Below are positions 56,925 to 64,000 of a DNA stretch of 64,000 nucleotides, in pieces. The notes under the pieces were generated by a model that made no database searches, was not told where the DNA came from, and was given only the letters and a program-made list of their open reading frames with translations. The DNA comes from Couchioplanes azureus. Its GTDB lineage: Bacteria > Actinomycetota > Actinomycetes > Mycobacteriales > Micromonosporaceae. The stretch lies in assembly GCF_014648355.1 (NCBI RefSeq), contig NZ_BMQY01000003.1:656999-720998 (forward strand). The letters run 5' to 3'. Position 1 is the first letter of the stretch. Each line of letters begins with the position of its first letter. Position numbers and translations under genes: made by a program.

Positions 56925-58166
56925 GTGACCGACCTCTACCAGCTCACCGCCCGCACGACCGCGACTCGCAACCGCGGCCGCATGCGCTACGAGCACGACT
57001 CGGCACACGCGATCCTCGACGAGGCATACGACTGTGCGGTGGCGTTCGTGGTCGACGGGGAGCCGCGTGTGCTGCCCACCATGCACGTCCGTGTCGGCAA
57101 CACGCTCTACCTGCACGCATCGACGGGAGGCCGGCTGGGCCTGACGGCACGCGCCGACGGCGTGCGGGTGTGCGTCTCGGTGACCTTGCTGGACGGGCTG
57201 GTCTACGCGCGCTCGCAGTTCCACCACAGTGCCAACTACCGGTCTCTGGTGGCGCACGGGGTCGCCCGGCCGGTCAGCGACGAGAGCGAGAAGAAGGCCG
57301 CCATGTCGGCCCTGGTGGAGAAGCTGGGAGCGGGCCGGACGGCCGAAAGCCGACCACCGACGACCCGGGAACTGGCGACCACCGTCGTTCTCTCACTGCC
57401 GTTGACAGAGGTTTCCGTACGGCTACGGCAAGGCGGAGTGGTCGACGACTCCGAAGACCTACCGCTGCCGCACTGGGCGGGAGTGATCCCGTTGCAGCGA
57501 GTCGCGGGCCTGCCACAGCCGGACGCGGGCGTGACGTCGGCGATCCCGGCCTACCTTCCTGGCGCGCCGCTCTCACCATGGGCGACACCCGTGCCGATGC
57601 GCGGAACGCACGTCTCCCTGGAGCCGATCTCACCGTCACACGTGGACGGCCTGATGGCGGCGCTCGCGGACGACGAGGTCTGGCAGTTCCTCCCGACGCC
57701 GAGGCCGGGCACCCGCGAGGAGATGGCCGAACACGTCGCGCTCGCCACCCGCGACCAGTGGTCGGGCAAGCGCGTGACGTGGGCGCAATGCGATCCGGCC
57801 ACCGGCGAGGTGATGGGCATGACGAGCTACCACGACGTGGACGAGAAGGGAGGAGCCCTGGCGATCGGCCACACCATGCTCGGCCGCCGCTGGTGGCGCA
57901 CCGGCGTGAACACGGAAGCCAAACTGCTGCTGCTCGAGCGCGCGTTCGACGTGCTCGGAGCCGAGCGCGTGTTCTGGTACACCGACATCCGCAACGAACG
58001 CTCCCAGCAAGCCATCGCCCGCCTCGGAGCAAGCCGCGACGGACTGATCCGGCGGCACCGCCTGAGACCGGACGGCACCTGGCGGGACACGGTCCTGTTC
58101 GCAATGACGGTCGACGAATGGCCGGCAGCCAAGAAGCGCCTCCACGCCCGAGTGACGGCCGGTTGA
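56925..58166 (+). CDS. Pyridoxamine-phosphate-oxidase-like flavoprotein fused to a GNAT acetyltransferase
   Basis: A 413-residue two-domain protein, GTG 56925 with AAGGAGG 4 bp upstream. Residues 1-205 resemble the PNPOx-like/Pyridox_ox_2 (NimA-type) flavin-binding family (RMRYEHDSAHAILDEA, HASTGGRLGL, SQFHHSANYRS). Residues ~225-405 are a RimJ/RimL-like GNAT domain (VSLEPISPSHVDGLMAAL, ERVFWYTDIRNERSQQAI). This fusion architecture is known in actinobacteria but uncharacterised. The first domain probably binds FMN or a related cofactor; the acetyl acceptor is unknown. It is likely controlled by the divergent MocR. Confidence 0.88.
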   Translation: MTDLYQLTARTTATRNRGRMRYEHDSAHAILDEAYDCAVAFVVDGEPRVLPTMHVRVGNTLYLHASTGGRLGLTARADGVRVCVSVTLLDGLVYARSQFHHSANYRSLVAHGVARPVSDESEKKAAMSALVEKLGAGRTAESRPPTTRELATTVVLSLPLTEVSVRLRQGGVVDDSEDLPLPHWAGVIPLQRVAGLPQPDAGVTSAIPAYLPGAPLSPWATPVPMRGTHVSLEPISPSHVDGLMAALADDEVWQFLPTPRPGTREEMAEHVALATRDQWSGKRVTWAQCDPATGEVMGMTSYHDVDEKGGALAIGHTMLGRRWWRTGVNTEAKLLLLERAFDVLGAERVFWYTDIRNERSQQAIARLGASRDGLIRRHRLRPDGTWRDTVLFAMTVDEWPAAKKRLHARVTAG

Positions 58167-58189
58167 CCGGTGACCCGCCACGTCGAACG

Positions 58190-58640
58190 GGCGAGGGTCT
58201 CCCCAGCGCCCACGTCGACCCGACGAGTTGTCTTCAACGCCCACGTCCACCGGGCAAGGGTCTTCCCGGCGCCCACGTCCACCGGGCAAGGGCCTCCCCG
58301 GCGCCCACGTCCACCGGGCAAGGGCCTCCCCGGCGCCCACCTCGACCGGGCAAGGGCCTCCCCGGCGCCCACCTCGACCGGGCGAGGCTGCCCCGGCGCC
58401 CACCTCGACCGGAGGAGGTGTCGCCAACGCCCACTTCGACGGGGTGAGGTCGGCCAGGTGCCGATGCCGCCCGGGTGGAATCGGCCGAACGTCCACGTCG
58501 ACCGGCGAGACCAGCCAGGCACCCACATCCACCGGGTGAGGTCCACCCGGCGTCGGCGTCGACCGGCGAGACCAGCCAGGCACCCATGTCCACCAGGTGA
58601 GCTCCACCCGGCGTCGGGCGCCAACTGGGTGAGGCCAGCT
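58190..58640. repeat. About 32-bp imperfect minisatellite, roughly a dozen units
   Basis: Units of 31-33 bp (GGCGCCCAC(G/C)TC(C/G)ACCGGGC plus AAGGGCCTCCCC) repeat from about 58200 to 58620, with near-identical copies at 58267, 58299, 58331 and 58363, then diverging. The period is not a multiple of three, and all frames are open only because of composition. It occupies half of the 882-bp gap 58167-59048; the rest carries looser GTGAGGTCGGCCGGGC-like copies and a run of ten Gs near 58911-58921. Confidence 0.88.
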
Positions 58641-59048
58641 GAGCACCCGCGTAGCCCGGTGAAGTCGGTCGGGCGCGGGCATCGCTCGGATGAGGTCAGC
58701 CGGGCGTCGGCGCCACCTGAGGTGAAGTGAGCCGGGCACCCGTGACGACCAGGGCTGAGCGCCCGCGACGAGCAGGTGAGGTCGGCCGGGCACTCGCGCA
58801 AGCGGCTGAGGTCAGCCAGGCGGCCCCGGCAATCGGGGGGGAGGCCGTCTGGCGGGCCTCAGCGCACGACGGAGTCGACTGGGCAAGGTTTCGCGCACGG
58901 TGGGGGCGCCGGGGGGGGGGGTGCATACCGTCGATGGGTCCTTTGTCGGTCCCGGACGGCTCGGCGGATGAGGGGTGGTGGGCAAGGCCACATGTTCTTG
59001 TCCCTGCGGAGACTGCCGGACGGAGCTCGGCGAACCGAGGATAAGGCC

Positions 59049-59804
59049 GTGCTGGGGATCACCGACTTCTGGACCTACGTGCTGGGCACCGTGGCGATCA
59101 TTCTGCTGCCCGGACCGAACTCGATCTTCGTGCTGTCCGTCGCCGCGCAGCGCGGGGTACGAGCGGGGTACCGTGCCGCGTTCGGGGTCTTTCTCGGTGA
59201 CACGGTGCTGATGGTCCTGGCCGCCGCCGGAGTGGCTTCGCTGTTGCGGGCGTACCCGCCGATCTTCATGGTCATCAAGTATGCGGGTGGGGCCTATCTG
59301 GCGTGGGTCGGATTGGGAATCATCCGGAGTGCCTGGCGCAAGCGTCGGGAGCGCGGGGTGGCCGGCTCGCCGACCACCGGCACGGCGAGCGGGGATTCGC
59401 CGGATGCCCTTGCCGTTCGCCGGGCCGATGCGGGCGATGATCCCGCGAGCGCCGTTGCCTCGGCGGGGCGCACTCCGCAGCAGGGGACGCCGGTCGGGAT
59501 GCGCCGGCCGTTCCGGCGCGCGCTCGTCGTCAGCCTGCTCAACCCCAAGGCGATCCTGTTCATCGTCTCGTTCCTCATCCAGTTCGTCGAACCGGGTTAC
59601 GCGTATCCGGCCCTGTCGTTCCTCGTGCTCGGAGCGGTCCTCCAGCTCTTCAGCGTGCTGTACCTGAGCGGGTTGATCTTCGGAGGGCAGTTCCTGGCCG
59701 GGCAGTTCCGACGCCGGCGCCGGCTGTCGGCTGCCGCCTCGACCGGCGTCGGAATGTTGTTCGTCGGATTCGGCATCAAGTTGGCAACCGCCAGCGCGGG
59801 ATAA
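59049..59804 (+). CDS. LysE/RhtB-family amino-acid exporter
   Basis: A 251-residue exporter, GTG 59049 (VLGITDFWTYVLGTVAIILL), with about six helices. The N-terminal LPGPNSIFVLSVAAQRG and the second-half NPKAILFIVSFLIQFV are LysE-family landmarks, closest in style to LeuE. The loop between helices 3 and 4 is enlarged by ~45 Ala/Ser/Asp-rich residues compared with E. coli LeuE. The substrate is unknown. The 270-bp gap after it (to 60074) has GGCACGCGCGGC-type short repeats and no gene. Confidence 0.87.
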   Translation: MLGITDFWTYVLGTVAIILLPGPNSIFVLSVAAQRGVRAGYRAAFGVFLGDTVLMVLAAAGVASLLRAYPPIFMVIKYAGGAYLAWVGLGIIRSAWRKRRERGVAGSPTTGTASGDSPDALAVRRADAGDDPASAVASAGRTPQQGTPVGMRRPFRRALVVSLLNPKAILFIVSFLIQFVEPGYAYPALSFLVLGAVLQLFSVLYLSGLIFGGQFLAGQFRRRRRLSAAASTGVGMLFVGFGIKLATASAG

Positions 59805-60074
59805 CCACACCCGGCTCACCAGAAGGTCCGCCGCGCAGCCACAGGGTGGCGCGGCTCGGTGCGGCCAAAGGCACGGCGCAAGCACAGGCATGCGGAAGAC
59901 CGCACGGTCACCGGCCAGACGCAGCCACAGGTACGCAGCACGGCACGGCACGCGCGGCACGAGCGGCACGCGCGGCGAACAGCAAGGCAGGGCACCCGCG
60001 CCACGCGCGGGAAGAGCGGCGCGGGAAAAGCAGCACGGCGCGCCTCACGCAGAGGCAGCGGCGGGAGCTACGGC

Positions 60075-60887
60075 TCAGGGTGCGTGCAGGCCGCCCGCAT
60101 CCGGCAGCTCCGGCGACGAGCTCTCTTCCAGCGCTTCCCGGACGACTTCTTCCACCGCCGCCGTCCAGTCCCGGGTTCCTTCCTCCGCCTCCGAGTGCGT
60201 GACCCGCAGTCGCGCGTACCTGTCCCGGGGGCGGCGCAGGAATCCTCCGTGCTTCTCCATCTCGAGGATCACCTCGACCCCCTCGGCGTCCGCCACGAAG
60301 GTGAGCTCCAGCTCGTCCATCTCCCGCGCGTAGACCACGGGCGGGATGAACTGGATCTCCTGGTAGAACGGCAGGTCCTGGGTCACCCCGTAGATCGCTC
60401 CGCGTTCGACGTCGGCGTGCCGGAACTGGAAGCCCAGCCGCTCGACCGCCTCCAGCACCGCTTCCTGCGCCGGGAGGGGGTGCACGGCGACGATGTCCAC
60501 GTCGCCGTTGTCGACCGCTTCCTCCAGGGTCACCTCGGTGCGCAGGCCCAGGGACATTCCGCTGAGCTTCCTTCCGTACGCGTGGGTCAGCGGCGTCTCC
60601 CAGGGCAGCGTGATCGCGAACGGCAGGTCCTGCCGCTGCCCGGCCGCCAGCGTGAAGCCCGCCGCCACCCAGGCCCGGTGGAACTCGACCAGGGCGTCGC
60701 CGTCCTCCGCCTCGACCCGGGTCACCAGCCCCACCGCGACGGTCGCCACGTTCACGTCGTAGTCGCCGCCGGTGAGGCGGACGGCCCCGACGAGCTCGCT
60801 TCCCGGGTACGTGTCGGGGCTGGAGAGCACGGTGTCGACGGCCGGGCCTCCCACGCCGAACGCCCGCAGCACCTTCTCGAAGACCAT
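60075..60887 (-). CDS. Spo0M-like protein (copy 2)
   Basis: A 270-residue Spo0M-family protein (MVFEKVLRAFGVGGPAVDTVL), paralogous to 9566-10351 along its length: [31 protein letters not shown] and LPFYQEIQFIPP are shared with small changes. Copy 2 has an extra acidic C-terminal tail. The role in actinomycetes is unknown; it may influence sporulation or division. Confidence 0.87.
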   Translation of the reverse strand: MVFEKVLRAFGVGGPAVDTVLSSPDTYPGSELVGAVRLTGGDYDVNVATVAVGLVTRVEAEDGDALVEFHRAWVAAGFTLAAGQRQDLPFAITLPWETPLTHAYGRKLSGMSLGLRTEVTLEEAVDNGDVDIVAVHPLPAQEAVLEAVERLGFQFRHADVERGAIYGVTQDLPFYQEIQFIPPVVYAREMDELELTFVADAEGVEVILEMEKHGGFLRRPRDRYARLRVTHSEAEEGTRDWTAAVEEVVREALEESSSPELPDAGGLHAP

Positions 60888-60925
60888 CCCCGCACCCCTC
60901 TCGGCGCCGGGCGGGATGTAACCGC

Positions 60926-62098
60926 TCAGCGCATCCGGCGACCCACCGGTATGGGATCAGTCTCGTCGTCGAACTCGCCGATGACCTGCTCCAGCAGATC
61001 TTCCAACGCCACGAAGCCCACTCTTTCCCCGGCTCGGGTGACCATCGCCAGCTGGGCCCGGGCTGCGCGCATCTCGGTCACCGCGGCCGTCACCGTCACC
61101 GAGGAGTCCAGGGTGAACGGGCGGTCCATCAGGTCCTCGGCGGTCGCGGGCACCCCGGCGGTCGTCGCCCGCACCGCCTCCCGCACATGAACGACCCCCA
61201 CGACCGCCCCCGCGGGAGAGTCGGGCGAAACGACCGAAGAGTCCGGCGAATCGGGCCCGGAGGCCGGCGAGACCGGCGGGGAGGCCGGTGGAAGGGAAGC
61301 GGGAGCCGACGACGAACCGGCGGCGGAAGCGGATGCCACCACCGCCAGCCGCGAGCGCCCGCTGCGCAGCGAAGCCTCCTCCACCTCCCGGGCCGACGAA
61401 CCCGCCGCCACCGTGACCAGCTGGTCGTCCGGGATGAGCAGGTCGCCCACCGTCATCTCCTGCAGCTTGAGCATGCTCGTCAGCAGCTCGGTCTGCTCCG
61501 CCCCGATCAGCCCCTCCGCCCGCGACCGCTCCAGCAGGATGTGCATCTCCTCCGGCCCGTGCGCCTGGGCGAGCTGATCCTGCGCATGCACGCCGAACGG
61601 CTTCAGCGCCGCGTTGGCCAGGCCGTTGAGGCCGACCAGGGCCGGCCGGGCCAGCCGGACGAAGCCCCGGAACGGCAGCGCCAGCAGGGTTGCCGAGCGT
61701 TCCGGGTCGGTGATCGCCCAGGATTTCGGCATCATCTCGCCGATCACCAGGTGCAGGAACGTGACGACGACCAGCGCCACCAGGAGGGCGACGATCGCGC
61801 TGGGGACGTCCGGGAGTCCCGCCGCGTGCAGTAGCGGGTGGAGCAGGTGCTCGATCGCCGGTTCGGCGAGCGCGCCGAGGCCGAGCGAGCACAGGGTGAT
61901 GCCGAGTTGGGCGCCCGCCAGCATCAGGGACAGCTCGCGGCTGCCCTCGAGCGCGGCGCGGGCGGCCCGGCTGCCGTCGGCGGCGGCATGCTCGAGGCGG
62001 TAGCGCTTGCTCGCCACGAGGGCGAACTCCGCCGCGACGAAGAAGCCGTTGCCGACCAGCAACAGCACCGAGACGATTCCGGCCCACATGGGACTCAT
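60926..62098 (-). CDS. CNNM/CorC-family membrane protein (second gene of pair)
   Basis: A 390-residue DUF21-CBS protein, ATG 62098 overlapping the upstream stop (ATGA). Four hydrophobic segments fill residues 1-165, including NGFFVAAEFALVASKRYRLE and GEMMPKSWAI, followed by a CBS pair. The first CBS domain is interrupted by a ~40-residue Ser/Pro/Ala-rich insertion (256-297), absent from usual family members. It ends after the second CBS (GFVALEDLLEQVIGEFDDE), with no C-terminal CorC_HlyC domain. Family members transport or regulate Mg2+/Co2+. Confidence 0.88.
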   Translation of the reverse strand: MSPMWAGIVSVLLLVGNGFFVAAEFALVASKRYRLEHAAADGSRAARAALEGSRELSLMLAGAQLGITLCSLGLGALAEPAIEHLLHPLLHAAGLPDVPSAIVALLVALVVVTFLHLVIGEMMPKSWAITDPERSATLLALPFRGFVRLARPALVGLNGLANAALKPFGVHAQDQLAQAHGPEEMHILLERSRAEGLIGAEQTELLTSMLKLQEMTVGDLLIPDDQLVTVAAGSSAREVEEASLRSGRSRLAVVASASAAGSSSAPASLPPASPPVSPASGPDSPDSSVVSPDSPAGAVVGVVHVREAVRATTAGVPATAEDLMDRPFTLDSSVTVTAAVTEMRAARAQLAMVTRAGERVGFVALEDLLEQVIGEFDDETDPIPVGRRMR

Positions 62099-63516
62099 CG
62101 CCCGGCCTCCGGATCCGGCGAAGAGGACGGCACCGGCGACGGCGAGAGCGAGGCCGGCGACGCCGAAAGGGAAGACGGCGAGGAAGCGGCGACGCGTACG
62201 GATTCCGGCACGTGGCGGTCCACGGAGAGCACGGCCAGCTCCGCCCCGGACTCCAGCGACACCTCGTCGCCCACCTCCGGCACCCGGCCGAGATGGGCCA
62301 TCACCAGGCCGGACACCGTGTCGTAGTCCTCGCCCTCGGGCAACGGGACGCCGGTCGCGTCGGCCACCTCGTCGATGCGCCAGCGGGCCGGGACGATCCA
62401 GGAGCCGTCGGTCTGGCGGGCCGGGGCGGGCTCGGGCAGGTCGTCCTCGTCCCGGATCTGGCCCACGAGCTCCTCGGCGATGTCCTCGAGGGTGATGATG
62501 CCGGCGAAGCCGCCGTACTCGTCGGCGACGCACGCCAGCTGGCGGTGCCCGGCGCGGAGCCGGTCCAGCACGACCGGCAGGCGCAGCGAGGCCGGCACGA
62601 ACAGCGGCGGCACGGCGATCTCGGAGATCCGTACGGTGGCTCGCGCGGCCGGCGGCACGGCGAGCAGGTCCGCGATGCCGACGACGCCGACGATCTCGTC
62701 CACCCCCGTACCCGAGCGGACCGGGAAGCGGGAGCGACCCGTCTCGAACAGCGCGACCACCTGCGCGACCGGGTCGGACGCCTGCACGGTGTGCACGTCC
62801 ACCCGCGGGACCATGACCTCGGAGGCCGTCCGGCGGCGGAAGTCGAGGCCGCGGTCGAGCAGGGCGGAGAGCTCCGGGTCGAGGTGGCCCTCGGCGCGCG
62901 ACTCCGCGATGATCTGCTCCAGGTCCTCCTCGGTGGCGCCCTCCGGCAGCTCCTCGATCGGCTCGATGCCGACGCGGCGCAGCAGCCGGGCCGCGGCCGC
63001 GTCGAAGAGCTTGACGACCGGGCCGAAGACGGCCAGGTAGATCAGCGTGGAGCGGCCCAGCGCCTTGGCGACCCGCTCGGCCCGGGCGATCGCGAGGTTC
63101 TTCGGGGCGAGCTCGCCGAGGACCATCTGCACCACGGTCGCGACGATCAGGGCCAGCACGACGGACACCGGCATGCTGACCGCGGCCGGTACGCCGGCGA
63201 CCCCGAGCAGGTCCGCCAGGCCCTCGCCGAGGAACGGCTCGGCGACGTACCCGACGATCAGGGCGGTGACGGTGATGCCGAGCTGGGCGCCGGAGAGCAC
63301 GAACGAGAGGCGTTCGGTGACGGCGAGGGCGCGCTCGGCGGATTTGTCGCCGCTCTCCGCCTCCTGGCGCAGGCGTTTGCGGTCGACCGCGACATAGCCG
63401 AATTCCTGGGCGACGAAGTAGCCGGTCACCGCCGTGACGACGATGACGAGCAGGAGCCCCAACAAGATCAACACAGCCGGGCCGAGCCCGGCCGGATACT
63501 GCCACTCATCTACCAA
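62095..63516 (-). CDS. CNNM/CorC-family hemolysin-like membrane protein (first gene of pair)
   Basis: A 473-residue DUF21-CBS-CorC_HlyC protein. It has an N-terminal helix, TGYFVAQEFGYVAVDR, GELAPKNLAI, a CBS pair (SEVMVPRVDVHTV; CVADEYGGFAGIITLEDIAEELVG) and a C-terminal transporter-associated domain, then a Ser/Pro-rich tail. The best in-frame start is TTG 63516, without a clear ribosome site, so the start is uncertain. The last bases overlap the second gene by 4 bp; the two products probably form a hetero-oligomer. Confidence 0.88.
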   Translation of the reverse strand: MVDEWQYPAGLGPAVLILLGLLLVIVVTAVTGYFVAQEFGYVAVDRKRLRQEAESGDKSAERALAVTERLSFVLSGAQLGITVTALIVGYVAEPFLGEGLADLLGVAGVPAAVSMPVSVVLALIVATVVQMVLGELAPKNLAIARAERVAKALGRSTLIYLAVFGPVVKLFDAAAARLLRRVGIEPIEELPEGATEEDLEQIIAESRAEGHLDPELSALLDRGLDFRRRTASEVMVPRVDVHTVQASDPVAQVVALFETGRSRFPVRSGTGVDEIVGVVGIADLLAVPPAARATVRISEIAVPPLFVPASLRLPVVLDRLRAGHRQLACVADEYGGFAGIITLEDIAEELVGQIRDEDDLPEPAPARQTDGSWIVPARWRIDEVADATGVPLPEGEDYDTVSGLVMAHLGRVPEVGDEVSLESGAELAVLSVDRHVPESVRVAASSPSSLSASPASLSPSPVPSSSPDPEAGR

Positions 63517-63572
63517 GGCTATCAGCGGGGCCGGACCCGGGCGGAGCGGATCGTCCCGCCCGGGTCACGGAC

Positions 63573-64000
63573 TCAGGACCTGGTGACGACGACGTCGTCC
63601 ACGGCCGCCTCGACCAGGCTGCCCGTGCTCGCGTCCGCCGCCTCGACCTGCAGCCGGACGGTCTGGCCGGCGTACGCGGAGAGGTTGACCGTGGCCTTCT
63701 GCCAGGAGGCCGCGCGGTTGGTGGCCGCGCCCGCCTGGTTGAACACCGTGGTGGCGGTGGTGCCGGAGATCACTCGGACCCGGAAGTAGTCCGCGCTGCT
63801 GGCGTTGTTCAGGTGGGCCAGGTACCACGAGAACGACAGGGAGAGCGTGCCACTGGGCAGCGTGATCGCGGGCGACTGGATCGTCGTGGCGCCGCCGTCG
63901 ACGTCGTACGTGCCCGCGCTGGTGCCCGCTGCGGCGCCGGTGACCAGGTCGTTGCTGCCGCTGACCGTGGTGCCGAGCTGGGTCGCGACGCCCGAGGAGG
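63573..64000 (-). CDS. C-terminal part of a secreted protein (jelly-roll domain), continues beyond the window
   Basis: The frame is open from the window edge to a TGA at 63573 (142 codons visible). The sequence is Thr/Ser/Ala/Val-rich with no Cys: GTYDVDGGATTIQSPAI, LSLSFSWYLAHLNNASSADYF, AYAGQTVRLQVEAADAST, EAAVDDVVV. This is a beta-sandwich domain often found at the C-terminus of secreted actinomycete hydrolases; from memory it resembles those on M14 zinc carboxypeptidases. The catalytic part is outside the window, so the enzyme class is a guess. Confidence 0.7.
   Translation of the reverse strand, partial: SSGVATQLGTTVSGSNDLVTGAAAGTSAGTYDVDGGATTIQSPAITLPSGTLSLSFSWYLAHLNNASSADYFRVRVISGTTATTVFNQAGAATNRAASWQKATVNLSAYAGQTVRLQVEAADASTGSLVEAAVDDVVVTRS

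Overview
The window is 64 kb of very GC-rich chromosome from an actinomycete. Gene content suggests a Micromonosporaceae relative such as Actinoplanes: GTG and TTG starts are common, there are two Spo0M-like proteins, an nrdR-nrdJ pair, a gluABCD operon and a sortase-E-type LAXTG surface protein. The genus is an inference from gene content. No rRNA, tRNA, CRISPR array, insertion sequence or prophage was seen.

The backbone from about 10 to 53.5 kb is a conserved housekeeping block: sigB, patA-like acetyltransferase, acuC, ideR-type regulator, nrdJ-nrdR, LysM protein/lexA, beta-propeller membrane protein, hflX, miaA-dapF, DUF349, miaB, gluABCD, rny, recX, recA and DUF3046. From memory, the order resembles the sigB-ideR to recA interval of mycobacteria (Rv2710 to Rv2738c) and the matching Streptomyces interval. 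Lineage-specific genes sit between these, including a malic enzyme, a GDPD-family phosphodiesterase and cell-surface proteins.

Region by region: 0-9.1 kb carries a PfkB kinase, a CHASE-GGDEF-EAL protein, an HhH-GPD repair protein, a GntR-deoC operon and a stand-alone 1083-residue NACHT NTPase. 9.1-20.7 kb carries dtd, spo0M, sigB, a reversible-acetylation pair (GNAT/acyl-CoA synthetase fusion plus AcuC), the iron regulator, a lipoprotein, a hydrolase and an MFS transporter. 20.7-27 kb is the DNA-precursor and SOS block (nrdJ, nrdR, LysM protein, lexA) with readable regulatory sites: three DnaA-box-like 9-mers before nrdR, a back-to-back pair of LexA-type boxes before the LysM gene and another before lexA. 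27-46.3 kb holds the propeller protein, hflX, malic enzyme, the translationally coupled miaA-dapF-GDPD set, miaB, gluABCD and rny. 46.3-50.7 kb is gene-poor and then encodes two surface-type proteins. 50.7-55.5 kb has recX, recA and an unusual udgX locus, where an intact lower-GC udgX lies between N- and C-terminal remnants of a second copy. 55.5-64 kb has a divergent MocR/PNPOx-GNAT pair around an 18-bp perfect palindrome, a LysE-type exporter, a second Spo0M, two overlapping CNNM/CorC genes and the C-terminus of a secreted protein.

Two features recur. Many intergenic gaps contain short tandem repeats whose unit differs from gap to gap (18, 23, 28, 29, 30, 32 and 39 bp). Several convergent gene pairs overlap at their 3' ends, by 3 to 47 bp. 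The strongest leads are the solitary NACHT protein, which resembles bacterial NLR-like anti-phage proteins, and the mosaic udgX locus.
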